DNA of 64,000 nt from Heterocephalus glaber (lineage: Eukaryota > Chordata > Mammalia > Rodentia > Bathyergidae): NCBI RefSeq assembly GCF_000247695.1, contig NW_004624734.1:15679894-15743893 (forward strand), read 5' to 3'. Both the position numbers and the translations under genes were made by a program. Within the stretch, counting starts at the first letter, position 1, and every line of letters starts with the position of its first letter. Below are positions 12,385 through 24,810 of this stretch, piece by piece. The notes beneath the pieces were generated by a model. It was not told where the DNA came from and did no database searches. It saw nothing but the letters and a program-made list of their open reading frames with translations.

Positions 12385-12986
12385 TCTTTCCTTTTTTTTT
12401 TTAGAAGGACTGGTTCTTTATTTCAAAAAGACACTTGGCAATAATATTCAGTATCAAAACACTTGCACTTCTGGTCCTTCTTTCTCCTGACTGGCCCCAA
12501 AGAGAGACCACAACAAAGGAGCATGCATTTTAAGCCAATAAGCTGCAGGATGTACACCCAATAGACCTCACAGAAACCTCACCTAAAAGTGGGTGTGGAA
12601 AAAACTTCAAAAGATCAGCACACTGCCAGCCCACAGACTCTAGCAACTCTCACAGCCAGGGGGTTAGCTGTGCACTCCAACCCTAAAGCAAAATTTCAAA
12701 ATAATATAAAATTTAAAAGCTTTGTACATAAGCTATTCAAAATTTCTCCAGCACTCACTGATACAAAGCACAGTGAGATGGCACTTTCAGAGGCAGCTGC
12801 TTCAGACCCAGAAAAGGGTGAGATGAATTTCATGTGGCTAAATCAGTGGCAAAAGCATCATTTTTCTTTTCTTTCAAGGAGGCAGGAGAGCAATTAATTG
12901 GTCACTTCAAGATTAAGGAAGGCACACATGATCCATTCAATGAGCAGCAGAGAAGGGGTAGAAATGGGACAAAAATTTGGTCTCAG

Positions 12987-13080
12987 GGATGGGTACGGGC
13001 TCAGTGGAAGAGCTCCTGCCAACATCCACAAGGCCCTCCCTGGGTTCAGTCCCCAGCATCACAAAGAAAAAAAAAAAAAA
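12987..13080 (+). mobile_element. ID-like tRNA-derived SINE in the pseudogene 3' UTR
   Basis: A tRNA-related body with the A-box-like 'gggctcagtggaagagctcc' and the B-box-like 'gggttcagtccccagcat', followed by a poly(A) of about 14 bases. The short duplication gtctcag flanks it (12980-12986, 13081-13087). It inserted after the tropomyosin retrocopy was made. Confidence 0.85.
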
Positions 13081-13137
13081 GTCTCAGAGGTCTCACCATC
13101 TTAATTGGCTCACTTCTGATGAAAAAAGTAACAAATA

Positions 13138-13216
13138 GGGCCAGGGATGTAGCTCAGTGGCACCGCACCTGCTTCGCAAGCACAAGGTCCCACATTCGAT
13201 CCCCGGTACCAAAAAT
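13138..13216 (+). mobile_element. ID-like SINE with perfect 15-bp duplication
   Basis: The body starts 'gggccagggatgtagctcag' and carries the B-box 'attcgatccccggtacc', then an A-rich tail. The exact duplication aaaaagtaacaaata lies at 13123-13137 and 13217-13231. The perfect duplication and intact promoter boxes suggest a fairly recent insertion, later than the pseudogene that it interrupts. Confidence 0.92.
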
Positions 13217-14738
13217 AAAAAGTAACAAATAAAAATAAAGTTGTCCAAAGATACCTTAAAGCTCAAAACCTGCGCAGCACGATTTTTGTTTTCGGCTAAC
13301 TCCTCCTGAGACCACCTACCTAGTTTGGCTGGTACTTGGGGCAGAGCAGTGAGGTTTCCTACAGTGGGGTCTTTCCCTGGGCTGAGGCAGATGGCCATAC
13401 CTCTTTCCCTCTTCTGCAGAGGGCACTATACATTAGGCTGAAAGTTACCTTCCAAAGTGAGAAAGGAATCAGACTGCTGCTTGGGAGCTGTGAAATTATT
13501 TGGAATGTTTTGCAAATGGTTGTTACAACAGAAAAAGTTATTACAAATGTGCACATCACAACATGCTTTTTTAAAGACACTTCACACGGTGCTCTCCTTC
13601 CCTTAAATGTTGTTCCCAAATGTGCTCATCCTCTAGCCTAGCCAGAAGCTTTGAGAAGAGCCAGAGACAGTTTGATAGAAAAGACAAGGGGCACGAGGTG
13701 AGGTGGGGTGGGCAGAGAGGACACAGAAAGGAGAAAGCGGACTTCCAGTTAAAGATCAACCCTCAGTTTCCAGGTCAGCCTCTGGCAGGCCGGCCCCTGG
13801 TGGTGTCGGGGTCAGAGGGAGAGCAAGGCAGGGCGGGACCGGGGAGCTCTACATCTCATTCAGGTCAAGCAGAGTCCGGTCCAGCATCCTTTGTGTACAG
13901 AGGTGCTCCACTTCGGTGCATTTCAGCTTAAATAGAAGTCACGTCATTGCGGGCGTGGTCCAGCTCCTCGCTAATGGCCTTGTACTTCAGTTTCTGGGCA
14001 TAGAGCTCATCTTCCAAGTCACCAATTAACTTTTCAGGTTTGGCTACTGATCTCTCAGCAAACTCAGCATGAGTCTCTGCCTCTTTGAGTTTATCAGTAA
14101 GAATCTTTATCTCCTCCTCATATTTGTCTTCTTTTGGGGAGTGCTTTTCTTTAGCAGCACTCAGACACTTCAGCTTCTGGTCCATCAGTCTGATCTGGTC
14201 ATCCATCTCCTGGCAGCGGGACTCTGCCAGCTCAGCTGGTTCCTTGGTGCGTTCCAAGGCTCCTTCAATAATCACCAGCTTTCCAGCCACCTCTTCATAC
14301 TTCCTATCTGCCTCCTCTGCAATATGTTTAGCTTCTTTGTGTTGGATTTCCTGGAGTTCCATCTTTTCTTTATCTTTCAGGGCCCGGTTTTCAATAACCT
14401 TCATGCCTCTCTCACTCTCATCAGCAGCTTTCTCAGCTTCCTCCAGCTTTTTGCAGGGCAATGGCCAGGAGCTCCTGTGCACAGTCCAGCTCCTCTTCAA
14501 CCATCTGGATCCTACGGTTCAAGGAGACCACCTCTGCCTCAGTCTGTTCCCGAGCCCGCCCTTCTCCCCCACCTCCTGCTGGAGGCATTCGGCCCTTTCC
14601 ACTGCATCATCGGCTTGCTGCTGAAGAACCTGGATCTCGCGCGTCACCGCCTCTATGGTGGTGATCCCAGCCATAGTGCCACCCAGATGTCTCTGTCTCA
14701 GGCCCTGCCCCCTCCGTCCAGCGCTGCAGCCGCTTCTC

Positions 14739-14755
14739 CTATTTTAATCGTTCTT
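14739..14755. repeat. target-site duplication, right copy
   Basis: ctattttaatcgttctt, the partner of 12368-12384. It sits directly beyond the 5' end of the retrocopied mRNA. Confidence 0.9.
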
Positions 14756-14759
14756 ATGT

Positions 14760-16729
14760 CACTATTAACATTTGATTTATTTTATTTTTAAGTTGATGAT
14801 TCGGAAAAGCTACTCTAGGATTAGTAGCTCATTATTGGTAATGACAGCAGTATTTTAGGCTTGATATAGAATTTGGTGTCACTTTTATGTAATTTCTTTC
14901 ATCTATGGACTCTAAGAATTCCTAGTATTTCATGTTTTCTTATGCAGTAGACATTTAAATTATTATAATTCACTTATCTATTTTTCCTTGATGTTTCTGT
15001 ATATTGGCCTATATTGCATTTTATGTAATCTTCATCACTATCTGTATTTATTTTTTTATCTCCTCCTAGCTAGATTCTAAAAATGCCTATATGCACAGCA
15101 AACTGGGCAACTTAGAAGGGTGATTGAGGAATTGAAGGAGAAAGACAGCATTTTTAGCAGGCTGCTGCTCATATGGCTTATAGTTTTTGTAGATTTTGTA
15201 AAAATATATGAACACAATGTCTTTTCAGGGCCTTAAAAGGATCCCATGAAAGTGATAAACACTTGCTTCTGGTTTGGAGTCATCAAAATTATCCGAAAGA
15301 AACTCACTCAGCTTAAACTAAGAGAATGTTAGGAAGGGTCCGTATTTGAGGGACATTAAATAAAATCTACAATTAATTGCATGACGAAGATAAAATTTCC
15401 CTTTCCTATATATAGTGACAGCTGCAGTTTCCTTTATCACCAATTTACATAGTTGCATGTTTGTGCATACTTGTAAGATGTGAGTACAAATGGCATAGTC
15501 TTTTCGCCTGCAAGAGGAAAAAGTGCAAGAATTATAATATAACCAAGATCTGGAGCCAAAAGTTAAGTAGAAAATTTAGGCTGTTCCATGATCTTGGCCA
15601 TAACTTGGCAAGAATCCCTTGAAAGGAGATAGTTTCCCATCTTAAATTCAATTCATTCAAAATGATACTGGAATAAATTTAAGCTGCAATCTATTGGTAA
15701 TGACACAAGAATATATCCAGGTGGGTAGAGAAGTTTCCTGAGACCACCAAAATTTGTTGCCTGACCAGTTCGGAGCTCACCCAGAAAAGAAGCAGGAAGA
15801 AATTTAGATTGAATTATAAAATATGCCAAACATTTGACCCTGTGAAAATTTGGCCATCTGGCCGGGAAGGAAAATGAATTGTGCATGTTTGATCAGATAC
15901 TCAGGTGGCTATGTTAAGCAATGAAGATTCCAATACTAAAGATATGATGCTTCTTAATGAAGCTTTAAAATATTGTCAAAGTATAACCATTAAAATGCAT
16001 TGTACTGGCATGAGAAGGAGTGTATAACAACAAAGTGAAAGCAGAAAAATTTAAAGGTAACAAAATGCTAATACTTCATGGATGAATGTATAAATCCATA
16101 CAACATATCTGAAATCCATTGGAATTTCATTTCTTGTTAATTTGGAATTGTAATATGTCCTTGTATATTTGAATATGTACATTGTCTATCATCCAGTAAT
16201 TCCATTCTGAGACACTATGTGTAGAAATTTTAAAACACAGACTTTCACAGATTAATATTTTTGAAATTGAAAAACAATCTTATAATCAATAGGAAAACAC
16301 TTTGATATAGTTAAATTAGAGAGCTTTTTCTTTCTTCTTTCTGCAGACTAATGGTCTGTATGTTATTATTGACAGTGTGTGTTCTAGACTTGATGACATA
16401 TGTACATATCTTAACTGAACTCCAGTATGAGTGCATTAGACAATAGATTCTAATATATTCATTGAGAGTTTTCACAACAAATTGCCCATCAATGTTTTGA
16501 TGAACACTTTGTGATATACTTGAAGACTGACACACATTCAAAGTAGCAGATATGAGTGCACTGCAATTACAAACATCAGCATGGATATTTCAAAATATCC
16601 ATTGCTCAAGAAAAGTCACAGAAGAATATACATGGGATAATTTATTAATCATTAAGGTTAAGTGTGACATATACATGGATGATAAGAACTGAGCTATCCA
16701 CTCTAATAAGGGATAATGTCCTGTTTGCC
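14760..16729. other. AT-rich DNA, nothing assigned
   Basis: Short open frames only and no repeat family that I can name. A 77-residue minus frame at 15653-15886 has no domain. Confidence 0.5.
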
Positions 16730-17040
16730 TTTCTGCTTCTACTTTTCTTTATTTAATATAATGTCTTGTAGGTTCAACTATGGTGTCACAAATGACAAGA
16801 TTTCCTTCTTTTTCAAAGGTGAATAGTATTCCATTTATGTTTTGGAGGTGCATCTCACATTTTCTTTATTCATTCATCCACTGAGGGGCACTTAAGGTTA
16901 TTTCCACACCTTGGCTATTACGAACAATGTCACAATAAACACAAGAATATAGATGTCTCTTTAAATAATGCTTTCTTTTCCTGTGAACATAGACAGAGAA
17001 GCTGTGTAATATAGCTATTTTGTTTTTAATTTTTTGAGGA
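16730..17040 (-). repeat. old LINE-1 3' UTR fragment
   Basis: Antisense LINE-1 text: 'gtgaatagtattccattt' near 16820, then 'ttattcattcatccactgag' and 'ttggctattacgaacaatg', the well-known mirror of the L1M 3' region. Decayed, no tail visible. Confidence 0.75.
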
Positions 17041-18184
17041 TCCTCATTCTCTTTTCTTTATGTGGTAAGAATTAGCACTCCGTGTAAGTAAAGAAAACTC
17101 AACTGGATGAGATTTTAAATGATAGAAAAATGAAATTAAAAGTAGAGAACCAGGTAGGAAGACCAATAACATTAAATTTAAAAGTTTAGGAGTGATGAGT
17201 ATAAATTTAAAAGACTAGGTTGTGTTTCCACACAACAAACAAAATGTGATTTCCTTACAGGGCAAGGGTAAAAGGTCAATTTTTCATGTCTTTAAAAAGA
17301 GCTATTTAAATGGACAATTTAATGCCAATCCTCTGAACTCTCCTTTGTATCCTTTTCCCTTTCACCTACTAAAAAGCCTCTGGGTGAACAACATATACAA
17401 CTAAATGAGATCTGTGCTAACATTATCTGACTTTTGAAGACATATTTTAAGAAGCTAGTCTTTTAGTGCTTGTTTTATTCATTCAATACCAATTAAATTT
17501 CTGATTATGGTACATCTTTTAAACTCTCTGCTACATAAAGAAATGTCTCTAAATGTTCAATCTATCTTTAAAAGTAAAAGCAGAACGAGTGTGTGTTTGA
17601 TCCTTGATAAACCTCACAGCAGCGAGAGTTTTCCTTCCAATCATTATACTATCAAATTCATAAAAGTAAAAATTTCTTACTGTAAATGTGATAAACAAAG
17701 CATTTTTACCAATTCCTTGCTCCGTGCACTTTGGGATTCCTCTGAGAATCTCTATTCTTCTAACCCAGCAATACAATCAGAATGACATCAACTCATACCA
17801 ACTACATTCTGTGCAGTAATTAGAAGTGTTAAGGGAATAAACTCTCATGAGGTTTGTAAGTACTGATGATAACCAAGATCTCTTTGGACATCAGTTTATA
17901 ATTACACAACTGATTGTTATGATGGCAATTGTGAGGATTATTTATTGACACTTTCAAAAGGAGATTATGGGATTTCTGGGCTAATTTGCTTTGACCTTCC
18001 CTTTATTACACCATCAGCCACTTTGTAATTCTGAGCTGGAGGTGACCGATTGGTGTTCCAACACAGCTGCTACCAGTCAGACTTATGAAACGACAGATTT
18101 AAGATGTAGATTCAAAATGTGTATGGCAGGAACGTAAAATAGTGAATTCACTTCAGAACATAGTGTGACAGTTTCCTGAAAGAT

Positions 18185-18790
18185 TAAACTATAGCATTTT
18201 TGTATGACCTAGCAGTTTCTCTCTCTGGTGTATACAGATGGAGAAATAAAATTCTGTCTAAACAAGTATCTATATGGAAATTCTTGCCGCAATATTCGTA
18301 AAGGTCAAAATGTAAAAGTAATCCAAATACTCATTGACTGAAGAAAGGATAAATGAAATATGGCATATTCATTCAATGGAATATTATTTAGATATAAAAA
18401 TATAGATGCATTATCAGTGTCTAGTGCAGTGGTACTGAGTAAAGTACTGATAAATGTTACACTATGCATGGATCTTGGAAACATAATGCTAAACTGAAGA
18501 TGTTAGTCACAAAAAGACATGTATTTTATGATTTCATTTTATTGTCAGAATAGGCAAATAAGTAAATAAAAAGTAGGTCAGAAACTGACTAGAACTGGAG
18601 TAAAGGGAGTGACAGGCATGAGTAGTCTACCCCTGGTGGCTACAGAGTATCATTTTGGTAGTGATGAAAATATTCTAAAATAAATTGAGGTGGTGGCTAA
18701 ATAATTCTATAAATATACTAGAAACTACAAATTTTATTCTTGAAATGAATTAATTCAATGGATGCGAATTATATACCCATTTAAAATTGG
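18185..18790 (+). repeat. old LINE-1 (L1M type) 3' end
   Basis: Sense LINE-1 3' UTR: 'attcaatggaatattattta' near 18372, 'cataatgctaaactgaagat' near 18482, 'gtcagaataggcaaata' near 18544, then 'gtgatgaaaatattctaaaa' near 18661 and 'gcgaattatatacccattta' near 18764. This order is that of L1MB/L1MC tails. The subfamily was not checked. Confidence 0.8.
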
Positions 18791-20460
18791 TTTTAAAGAT
18801 GTAAAGAGCAGAACAAACATCTATGGCGATATTAATAGCATCAAATGACTTCCTTTATATCTGCTTTCCTCAGATAAACATCATACTAAATAAATCTAAG
18901 AGCATACACATTTGTTGCATGTTGCTAATAGACTGCTAGATTCACCTTGGCAAGAGATGCACTGTTCCACTCTGTCATTTCTTCCTTCTTTCAAATTTCC
19001 TCATCACAAAGCTTTAGAAAGCGTTTATTGTAGAGAAGCAGGAAGAAACACATGAAAAAGCGCACTTTGCAGTATTCCTACCATGTAGATGGCTATCTTT
19101 TCAAGGGTTCAAAAACTTGGGGGCACCGGTTATTCCTTTTCATTCAAAACATGATGGGTTTTATCCAGTGGCTTCTACCAGTACTATCTGTTGAGGGATT
19201 ATGTTTTATTACTGTGAGATAATAGAGTTTTTTTTCTGTTTCTTTCCTTCTGACCTCCACTTCCTCTGAGTTTTATTGCTGACCCACAGCAATCTCCACA
19301 GTTTTAGAGGTAGGATACTGTGAGTCAGCACAGTTTCATGTCCTTGCTGCACAGCCTTCCAGGAAATTCAGTTTTCTCAAGTTTTTTTTATTGACCCTGC
19401 TCTATCTTTCCAAATAACAATAAAATAAAATTGAATGGAGGGCTATAGATTTTGAAGACATAGAAATCTTTTTTTTTTCCTTCTTAGATTTTGAAAGCAC
19501 AGTTGGATACAGAGTGAAATAACTCTAATCTTCTGGGGACACACTAATAAAATAACTTCTTATTGTAAGAGCTGACCCTTGTTCAAGTTGAGAGAACCTG
19601 CAATATTTGCAAATATCTTTTTCTTTATCGTGGAAAATTTGTTATCGTTATTAGCTGCTGTTGAAAACCCATACAATCTAGTTGCATGGATTTTCACTCT
19701 CCACCATCCAACTCCCAAGAGCCTATTAGTAACAACAGAAAATTGAAAGTAGAACAAGGCTTCTTAATAAGCATCCCTTTGAACACAAACTTTCACTAAT
19801 AATTTTCTCAGTGTGAGGAAGAGAAGCCAACGTTTATTACTGACTGCTCCGAAAGGGGAGAGAGTTTTCTCTTTTTCAATTCTATGCAGCTATTATTACA
19901 TTATGAGTTTTATAAATTAATATTTATTGTTGTTTATTAAGAGGACTGAATCTGTATTAAAATATTCACTGTCATAGATGCTTTTATTTTTTGCAAATAT
20001 TTTCTTAACCCCCTACTCTAAGGATTTTACATCCAACTATTGCTGTGTCACTTGCAAAATTTCCCTCTGGGAAAAGTAACCTTCTCCATCCTATTTATGC
20101 AGCCCTATTCATGTGACTTTCTTTGGTCCATGGAATGAACACAAAGTGTTATATGTAAAAACTCTAAGAGCCATCTCATGGTTTGTGTAGAAAGTTTAAC
20201 AACATCTCTTTTCTCTCTGACACAAGAACTGTGAGTTATAGGGGCTAAGAAGAAATTTCTGGGCAAGAGAACCAGAACATAATCAAGTCATGTTCCCTAC
20301 ACTCAGGAATGAAACTCCTTCAAACAATGGCACAGCATGATTTCAGATATTTTAGTAATAGCACTGTGTCAGTGACTCATTGTAAATTTCATTAATTAAT
20401 TTCACAGGTATTGAATGTACACTGATGACATTCTTTTCATACTGGTCATTCCTATGGTTC
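18790..20460. other. AT-rich DNA, nothing assigned
   Basis: No family recognised. The 65-residue minus frame at 19560-19757 has no domain. Confidence 0.45.
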
Positions 20461-20464
20461 CCTG

Positions 20465-20772
20465 CTAATGGTACAAATCGGAGCCAAAGGAACCTTTAAT
20501 AGGTGGGACTTGTGGAAGAAATTTCACTCATTGGGAGTGTAACCTTGAAGGGCATATTGGAGCCCTAACCCCTTCTTCTCTCTTTCCATCATAAAGTGAG
20601 CAATTTTGTTCCACCATGTACCCCTATGATGTCTGCCATGTCACAAGCCCTAAGCAATGTGTCTAAACAAGCACAGACTGAAACCAGGAGCCAAAAATAA
20701 AATATTTTCTTTTTAAGATGATTTTCTTGGGTATTTTGGCATAGTGATGGGAATTTGACTAACACGGTAACC
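20465..20772 (+). repeat. MaLR-type LTR fragment
   Basis: The block order 'cctttaataggtgggac', 'gaccatg'-type purine block, 'catgtcacaagcc', 'cagactgaaaccaggagcc', 'aaataaaatattttcttttt' and the end 'gtgatgggaatttgactaac' is that of MLT1/ORR1-like MaLR LTRs. The AATAAA would be its polyadenylation signal. Subfamily not determined. Confidence 0.7.
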
Positions 20773-20947
20773 TTTCAGCTTCCAAAACAACAGAGTCAAC
20801 TAAAGAGAAAGCAGAAGGCAAACGAGTCCTAGTTTCCTACTGGGAATGGGAAATAAATTCACCAGAAAAATACAATTCTTTCTCTCAACTTTGTGGGAAC
20901 CCTCCTCTAAAGTACACACTGCAGAATGACACATTGTGTCTACACAC

Positions 20948-21128
20948 TTTTTTTTTTTATCTTTACAATACTGGGGATCGAACCCAAGGCTGTTGCACAG
21001 AGCTGCTCATCCAGACCTTTTAAATGTTGAGACAGAGTCCCACTAAGTTCCAACTTGTGATCTTCCTGCCTGAGGATCCTGGAGTCCTGGGACATCACAT
21101 GATTATGTAAATCTATCCTAGTTCTGCA
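20948..21128 (-). mobile_element. B1-ID dimeric SINE
   Basis: On the minus strand a B1-like half ('caggcaggaagatcacaag', 'ttagtgggactctgtctcaa') is joined to an ID-like half ('cttgggttcgatccccagta') with an A tail at 20948-20960. The dimer type is known from squirrel-related and some other non-muroid rodents. The 65-residue frame read here is this repeat. Confidence 0.75.
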
Positions 21129-21145
21129 TGCACACATATTTTTTA

Positions 21146-21237
21146 CTTTTTTCTTTTTTCTTTTTGGTACCAGGGATCGAACTCGGGTCCTTGCACTTTC
21201 AAGGTAGGCAGCATAACCACTGAGCTAAATCCTTGGC
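21146..21237 (-). mobile_element. ID-like SINE with perfect 17-bp duplication
   Basis: Minus-strand body 'gccaaggatttagctcagtg' with B-box 'gagttcgatccctggtacc' and A tail. The exact duplication tgcacacatatttttta lies at 21129-21145 and 21238-21254. It landed directly beside the B1-ID dimer. Confidence 0.93.
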
Positions 21238-21254
21238 TGCACACATATTTTTTA

Positions 21255-23029
21255 AAAGAAGGGGCATATACACATATAAACTATACATATAGAATATACT
21301 TATTCAACTAAAAAAATAAATAACCCCTCAGAAAAATCTTCCACATATTGAAACAAACTTCTATAATACCATTCAACACATTGTACATTTATACTACTTT
21401 TTAGTGATGCAAACTTCTTAGGAGGTAGTAACTGTACTTTTTATTTGTCCAATACTGGCATCATTCATGTTATCTATTGCTTTCAAATACTTAGTATATA
21501 TTTATATTTTGAAAAAATATTGTTTTGCATTACAGTGTTTTGAAGTGAAACATCTTAAAATTAAGTGAAGCAACAGAAAGTGAAGACAAATTTCAAATGT
21601 TGGCATATATAAGGAATACAATAATACTCATCAAACAGCTTTTATAATTACAGTGAAGTATTTTCCACAAGCTATTTCAGTAATGTGGGTTTTAAGAGGG
21701 TCAAAAAGGTATTAAAGACACGGAGATGTTCTCAACTGGCTTTCTAGATGCTGAGGAAGCATTTGCAACTTAATGAAGGACATTACAGCTTATCCAACCA
21801 AAACTCCTAGGCCAGCCAAGAGGAAGAAAATGATTTAAAAACACAATGATCAGGAAACAAGGAAAGATCTTTTCCAGACTGAACACACAGTTTAAGCTGT
21901 AAGAGGATTTAAGACATGGCTAAACCCCATTGTCTCAAAAGGAGACCTTCAAATACCTAATTAATTTTTCATTTGTTTTATAGCTCTAGCAGATGTTGCA
22001 TTTTTTTCATAGATTAGCTCATCACTGAGGTGCTAGAGAAAAAGTTCTTTTGTTAGATCTTGAATTAATATACATGAAATGGCACACAAAACATATGATT
22101 TATGCAACCTAGAATGTAATGGTTATTCTCTAAGAACAGGTTTAGTATTATAGGAATGGATTACTATTTACTTAAACATTTTCTAAATAGGTCATTGGGC
22201 CCAGGTGAATATTTTTGTTGAAATTGTAGTTCATATTTTGCATCCACTACTTAATAAATCCACTAAATAAGAAATAGATATGATTGGCTTTGAACTTAGA
22301 CACACTAGGCAAAAAAGAAATACTGAGAAATGGATGAATTATGACTAAGACATGGCCTTGGCAGTGACCTCTAAGATCTCTGAGCATTGTGTCAGCACTA
22401 TATCCTAAGGCCAAAGGTTAATTTTTTTCATATAAAATAATAACCATGTAGTTTACTTTAGAAAGGTCACCAGGTAATTGGCAGCTCTCCTATATATATC
22501 TTACACTAACAGAAGTTGTGTCTGTATGCCATGGATAATGCTCTCCTCACTCCTAAATTCCCTCCATAGAGAACCTATACTACTTGTGGTCTAAATTGGC
22601 AGTGCTTTTTCTTTGCAAGCCTTTGCTAAGTGCTTCTCAATTCTTCCTCCCTTGTGCCCAGTTCCTTTAGAGATAATTGAATGCAAGGTGGGTTTAGAGT
22701 ACAAGGAGTCAGAATCATGGGATCAATTTAGATCAGAAGCAAACAGGTGAGTTAACTCTGGGCTCAACATCAGCTAGTTCAGGTGATTCGAGCCGTTGGG
22801 AAATGAAAGTAACTAGGGGTACAGAGTCAAAAATGAACCAAACACACTGGTCTGGAGAGCATGAGAATGAACATGTTAGCTTCAGCCAGTGATATACCAT
22901 TTGCTGTGACTAGCCCGCCCACCCCCAAGCCTGATCACTTTCTCTGTCCTTATGAAATCTCCATGACATTTCAGGAAACTCTGGGTTTTTTGTTTTGCTT
23001 TGTTTTTAACTAGTTTCATTTGTTGCATG
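21255..23029. other. AT-rich DNA, nothing assigned
   Basis: No gene or named repeat seen. The 80-residue minus frame at 22882-23124 has no domain and runs into the next repeat. Confidence 0.45.
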
Positions 23030-23480
23030 TATTGTTCAAGGTTCTCTGTTATGAAAGGGGACTTATTAAATAGGCTTGCAGGATCAGATATGGGATGTGA
23101 CCACAGATGAGTCCCTGAAGTCACCTGTGCACAGGACAGCCAGAGGACCCAGTAGCTTCTCAGTCCAAGAAGCTGGAAGGCTCAGAGAGAGGGAATAGGA
23201 TATAGAACCAGTCAAAAGGTGAAGCTCTGGAAGCTTCCTGGAAAGTCATTGGTGTGAGCCCCTGTTGAAAGGCTGCATAAGCTGTAGTCAGCTGTCCACA
23301 TATGACAGCAGCAGTCAGCAGGAGACCAGTTGAAGCACAAGATGGCTTCATTGTTTCCCCTGTGCTGTTCCACAGACTGCAAGCCTATTGGATAGTGGCA
23401 TAGTAATCAGGGTGGATCCTCTGCTCTGCTTTTTCTGGTTTACACGCTAATCCCAGACACACCTCAGGGCTCCCTCACCA
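23030..23480. repeat. unnamed interspersed repeat, copy A
   Basis: Shares a series of blocks with 29715-30100: 'ttaaataggcttgcaggatc', then 'agtagcttctcagtccaaga' and 'agctgga'. It resembles a rodent LTR-like family with the opening 'ttctctagagaggcttaattta' that I remember but cannot name with certainty. Confidence 0.6.
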
Positions 23481-23689
23481 GGCAAGGTGACAATCAAGAT
23501 GAACTCTCATCATTTATTTTTCTTGAAATCTTTGATTTATGAATAAGACATTACCTATAGAAACTGAATTTTGATTTATTTTACCTTTTCTGGGAACTCT
23601 TTATAACTAATGTGGAATATTTGAGAGATCTTAGAATTTGGCTTTTGAAATCACACAATTCCATGGCATAAAATATGTCAGTTAGGTTA

Positions 23690-23890
23690 TTTATTGTCAG
23701 CTATATGTTGGGTACCATGTTAAGTAGTTTTGTATAACCTATGTAATTAGCTTTCACAGTTACACAGAAAATCAGATTATAATCCATGTTTTTAAAAGAG
23801 AAAACTAAAGCTTAGCTGTATTAGGTGCATTTCACAGGTTTCTAATCCAGATTTTTCTAAGTGGAAATCTATGTTCTTTTCTCTAAAGTA
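23690..23890 (+). repeat. MIR SINE fragment
   Basis: MIR-like order: 'ttgggtaccatgttaagtag', 'taacctatgtaattagcttt', 'gagaaaactaaagcttagc', 'tctaatccagatttttctaa', 'ctatgttcttttctctaaag'. This is an old, decayed mammalian-wide repeat. Confidence 0.6.
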
Positions 23891-24364
23891 TGCCATATCA
23901 CTGAGAAAAAAAGATGTCTCATCGTAACATAGGAAAAAACCTACTCATGCTGACCAGAGATAAGGTATTGGGCCTTACTGCCAAGAACTGATAGTTATAT
24001 GGGTCATCTATAGGATGAAAATAATTTTTATTGTTTTAATTTTGGAAACCTATAAAGGAAATTTATAATGTCCTACTTTTAAGTACCCCTAGATATTCAG
24101 TTATTTTCTCCTTGGGGGCACTATACTTGGAGATAGTGGCCCCCAAAGCACAACTCCAGACCTTTTTTTTTCTAAAAAATTATAAGTAGATCAATCGTAT
24201 TACTGGTTACTGCTGTTATTTTGAAATCTAGTATATAAGTGGCTTCTAGAAGGTAATCTTTGGAGCAATGTATATAGTCCCATATTACTCTGGAAATGCA
24301 TTGAAATATGATAATTGCCTTTATTTAGCCAATTATTCAGGACTAACTTGGAAAGGAAATATTC

Positions 24365-24810
24365 TATTAAGGTTAACCAGAGAAGTTGAACCAAGAGAAC
24401 ACACACACACACATATGTAAATAGAAATTTCTTATGGAAATTGGCTCACGCAATTATAGAGGCCAGTAAGTCCCCTGATAAGTCTTCTGCAAGATGGAAA
24501 TCCATTAGTGTCATTCAATTAGTGAAGGACTAAGAACCAGAGCAGACGGCTGTGTAAATTCTGGAGTCCGAAGTTTCAGAAAGCATGAGAACAAATCAGT
24601 GTCTGAAGGCAGAAGACTGACAACCAGCTCAAGAGAACAGAAAGGGAATTCAACCTTCCACTGTCTTTTGTTGCATTTGAGCCCTCCAAGAACAGGATGG
24701 TGCCCGCTCACATTGTGGGTGGTGCATTTTCTTTACTAAGTCTGTTAATTCAAATGCTAATCTGTTTTAGCAACAGCTTCGGGAACACAGTTAGGAATAT
24801 CTGTCTGGGC
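24365..24810. repeat. old mammalian interspersed repeat (MER class)
   Basis: Contains 'ggaaattggctcacgcaatt', 'agtcccctgataagtcttc', 'ggatggtgcccgctcacatt', 'tttactaagtctgttaattc' and 'aaatgctaatctgttttagc', a familiar mammalian repeat order. I do not recall the family name with confidence. A short CA run sits at 24399-24411. Confidence 0.6.

Larger units (their letters stand above)
12385..14738 (-). pseudogene. processed pseudogene of tropomyosin 3 (non-muscle isoform)
   Basis: Retrocopy of a TPM3 mRNA of the short cytoskeletal type, which in its parent encodes a 248-residue coiled-coil actin-filament protein. The minus strand carries the full intronless coding region from ATG (14672-14674) to TAA (13928-13930), net length 248 codons. 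It starts [10 protein letters not shown], typical of TPM3 rather than TPM1, holds [16 protein letters not shown] in the middle and ends with [17 protein letters not shown] 1-base loss near 14560-14575 and a 1-base gain in the A run at 14448-14452 put about 40 codons out of frame. Translation from the ATG would stop after about 51 residues. On the minus strand the 3' UTR ends with AATAAA (near 12421) and a poly(A) tract (12392-12402, T on plus) that decays into GAAA repeats. The flanking 17-bp duplications and the absence of introns show LINE-1-driven retroposition. No promoter is visible. The open frames on the opposite strand are shadows of it. Confidence 0.96.

Noticed and set aside
13138..13216. 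tRNA gene
   Set aside because: The A- and B-box-like motifs belong to a SINE body with poly(A) and target duplications, and there is no tRNA cloverleaf.
14069..14791. 240-, 179- and 67-residue plus-strand open frames
   Set aside because: They lie on the strand opposite the tropomyosin retrocopy and are shadows of its coding sequence.
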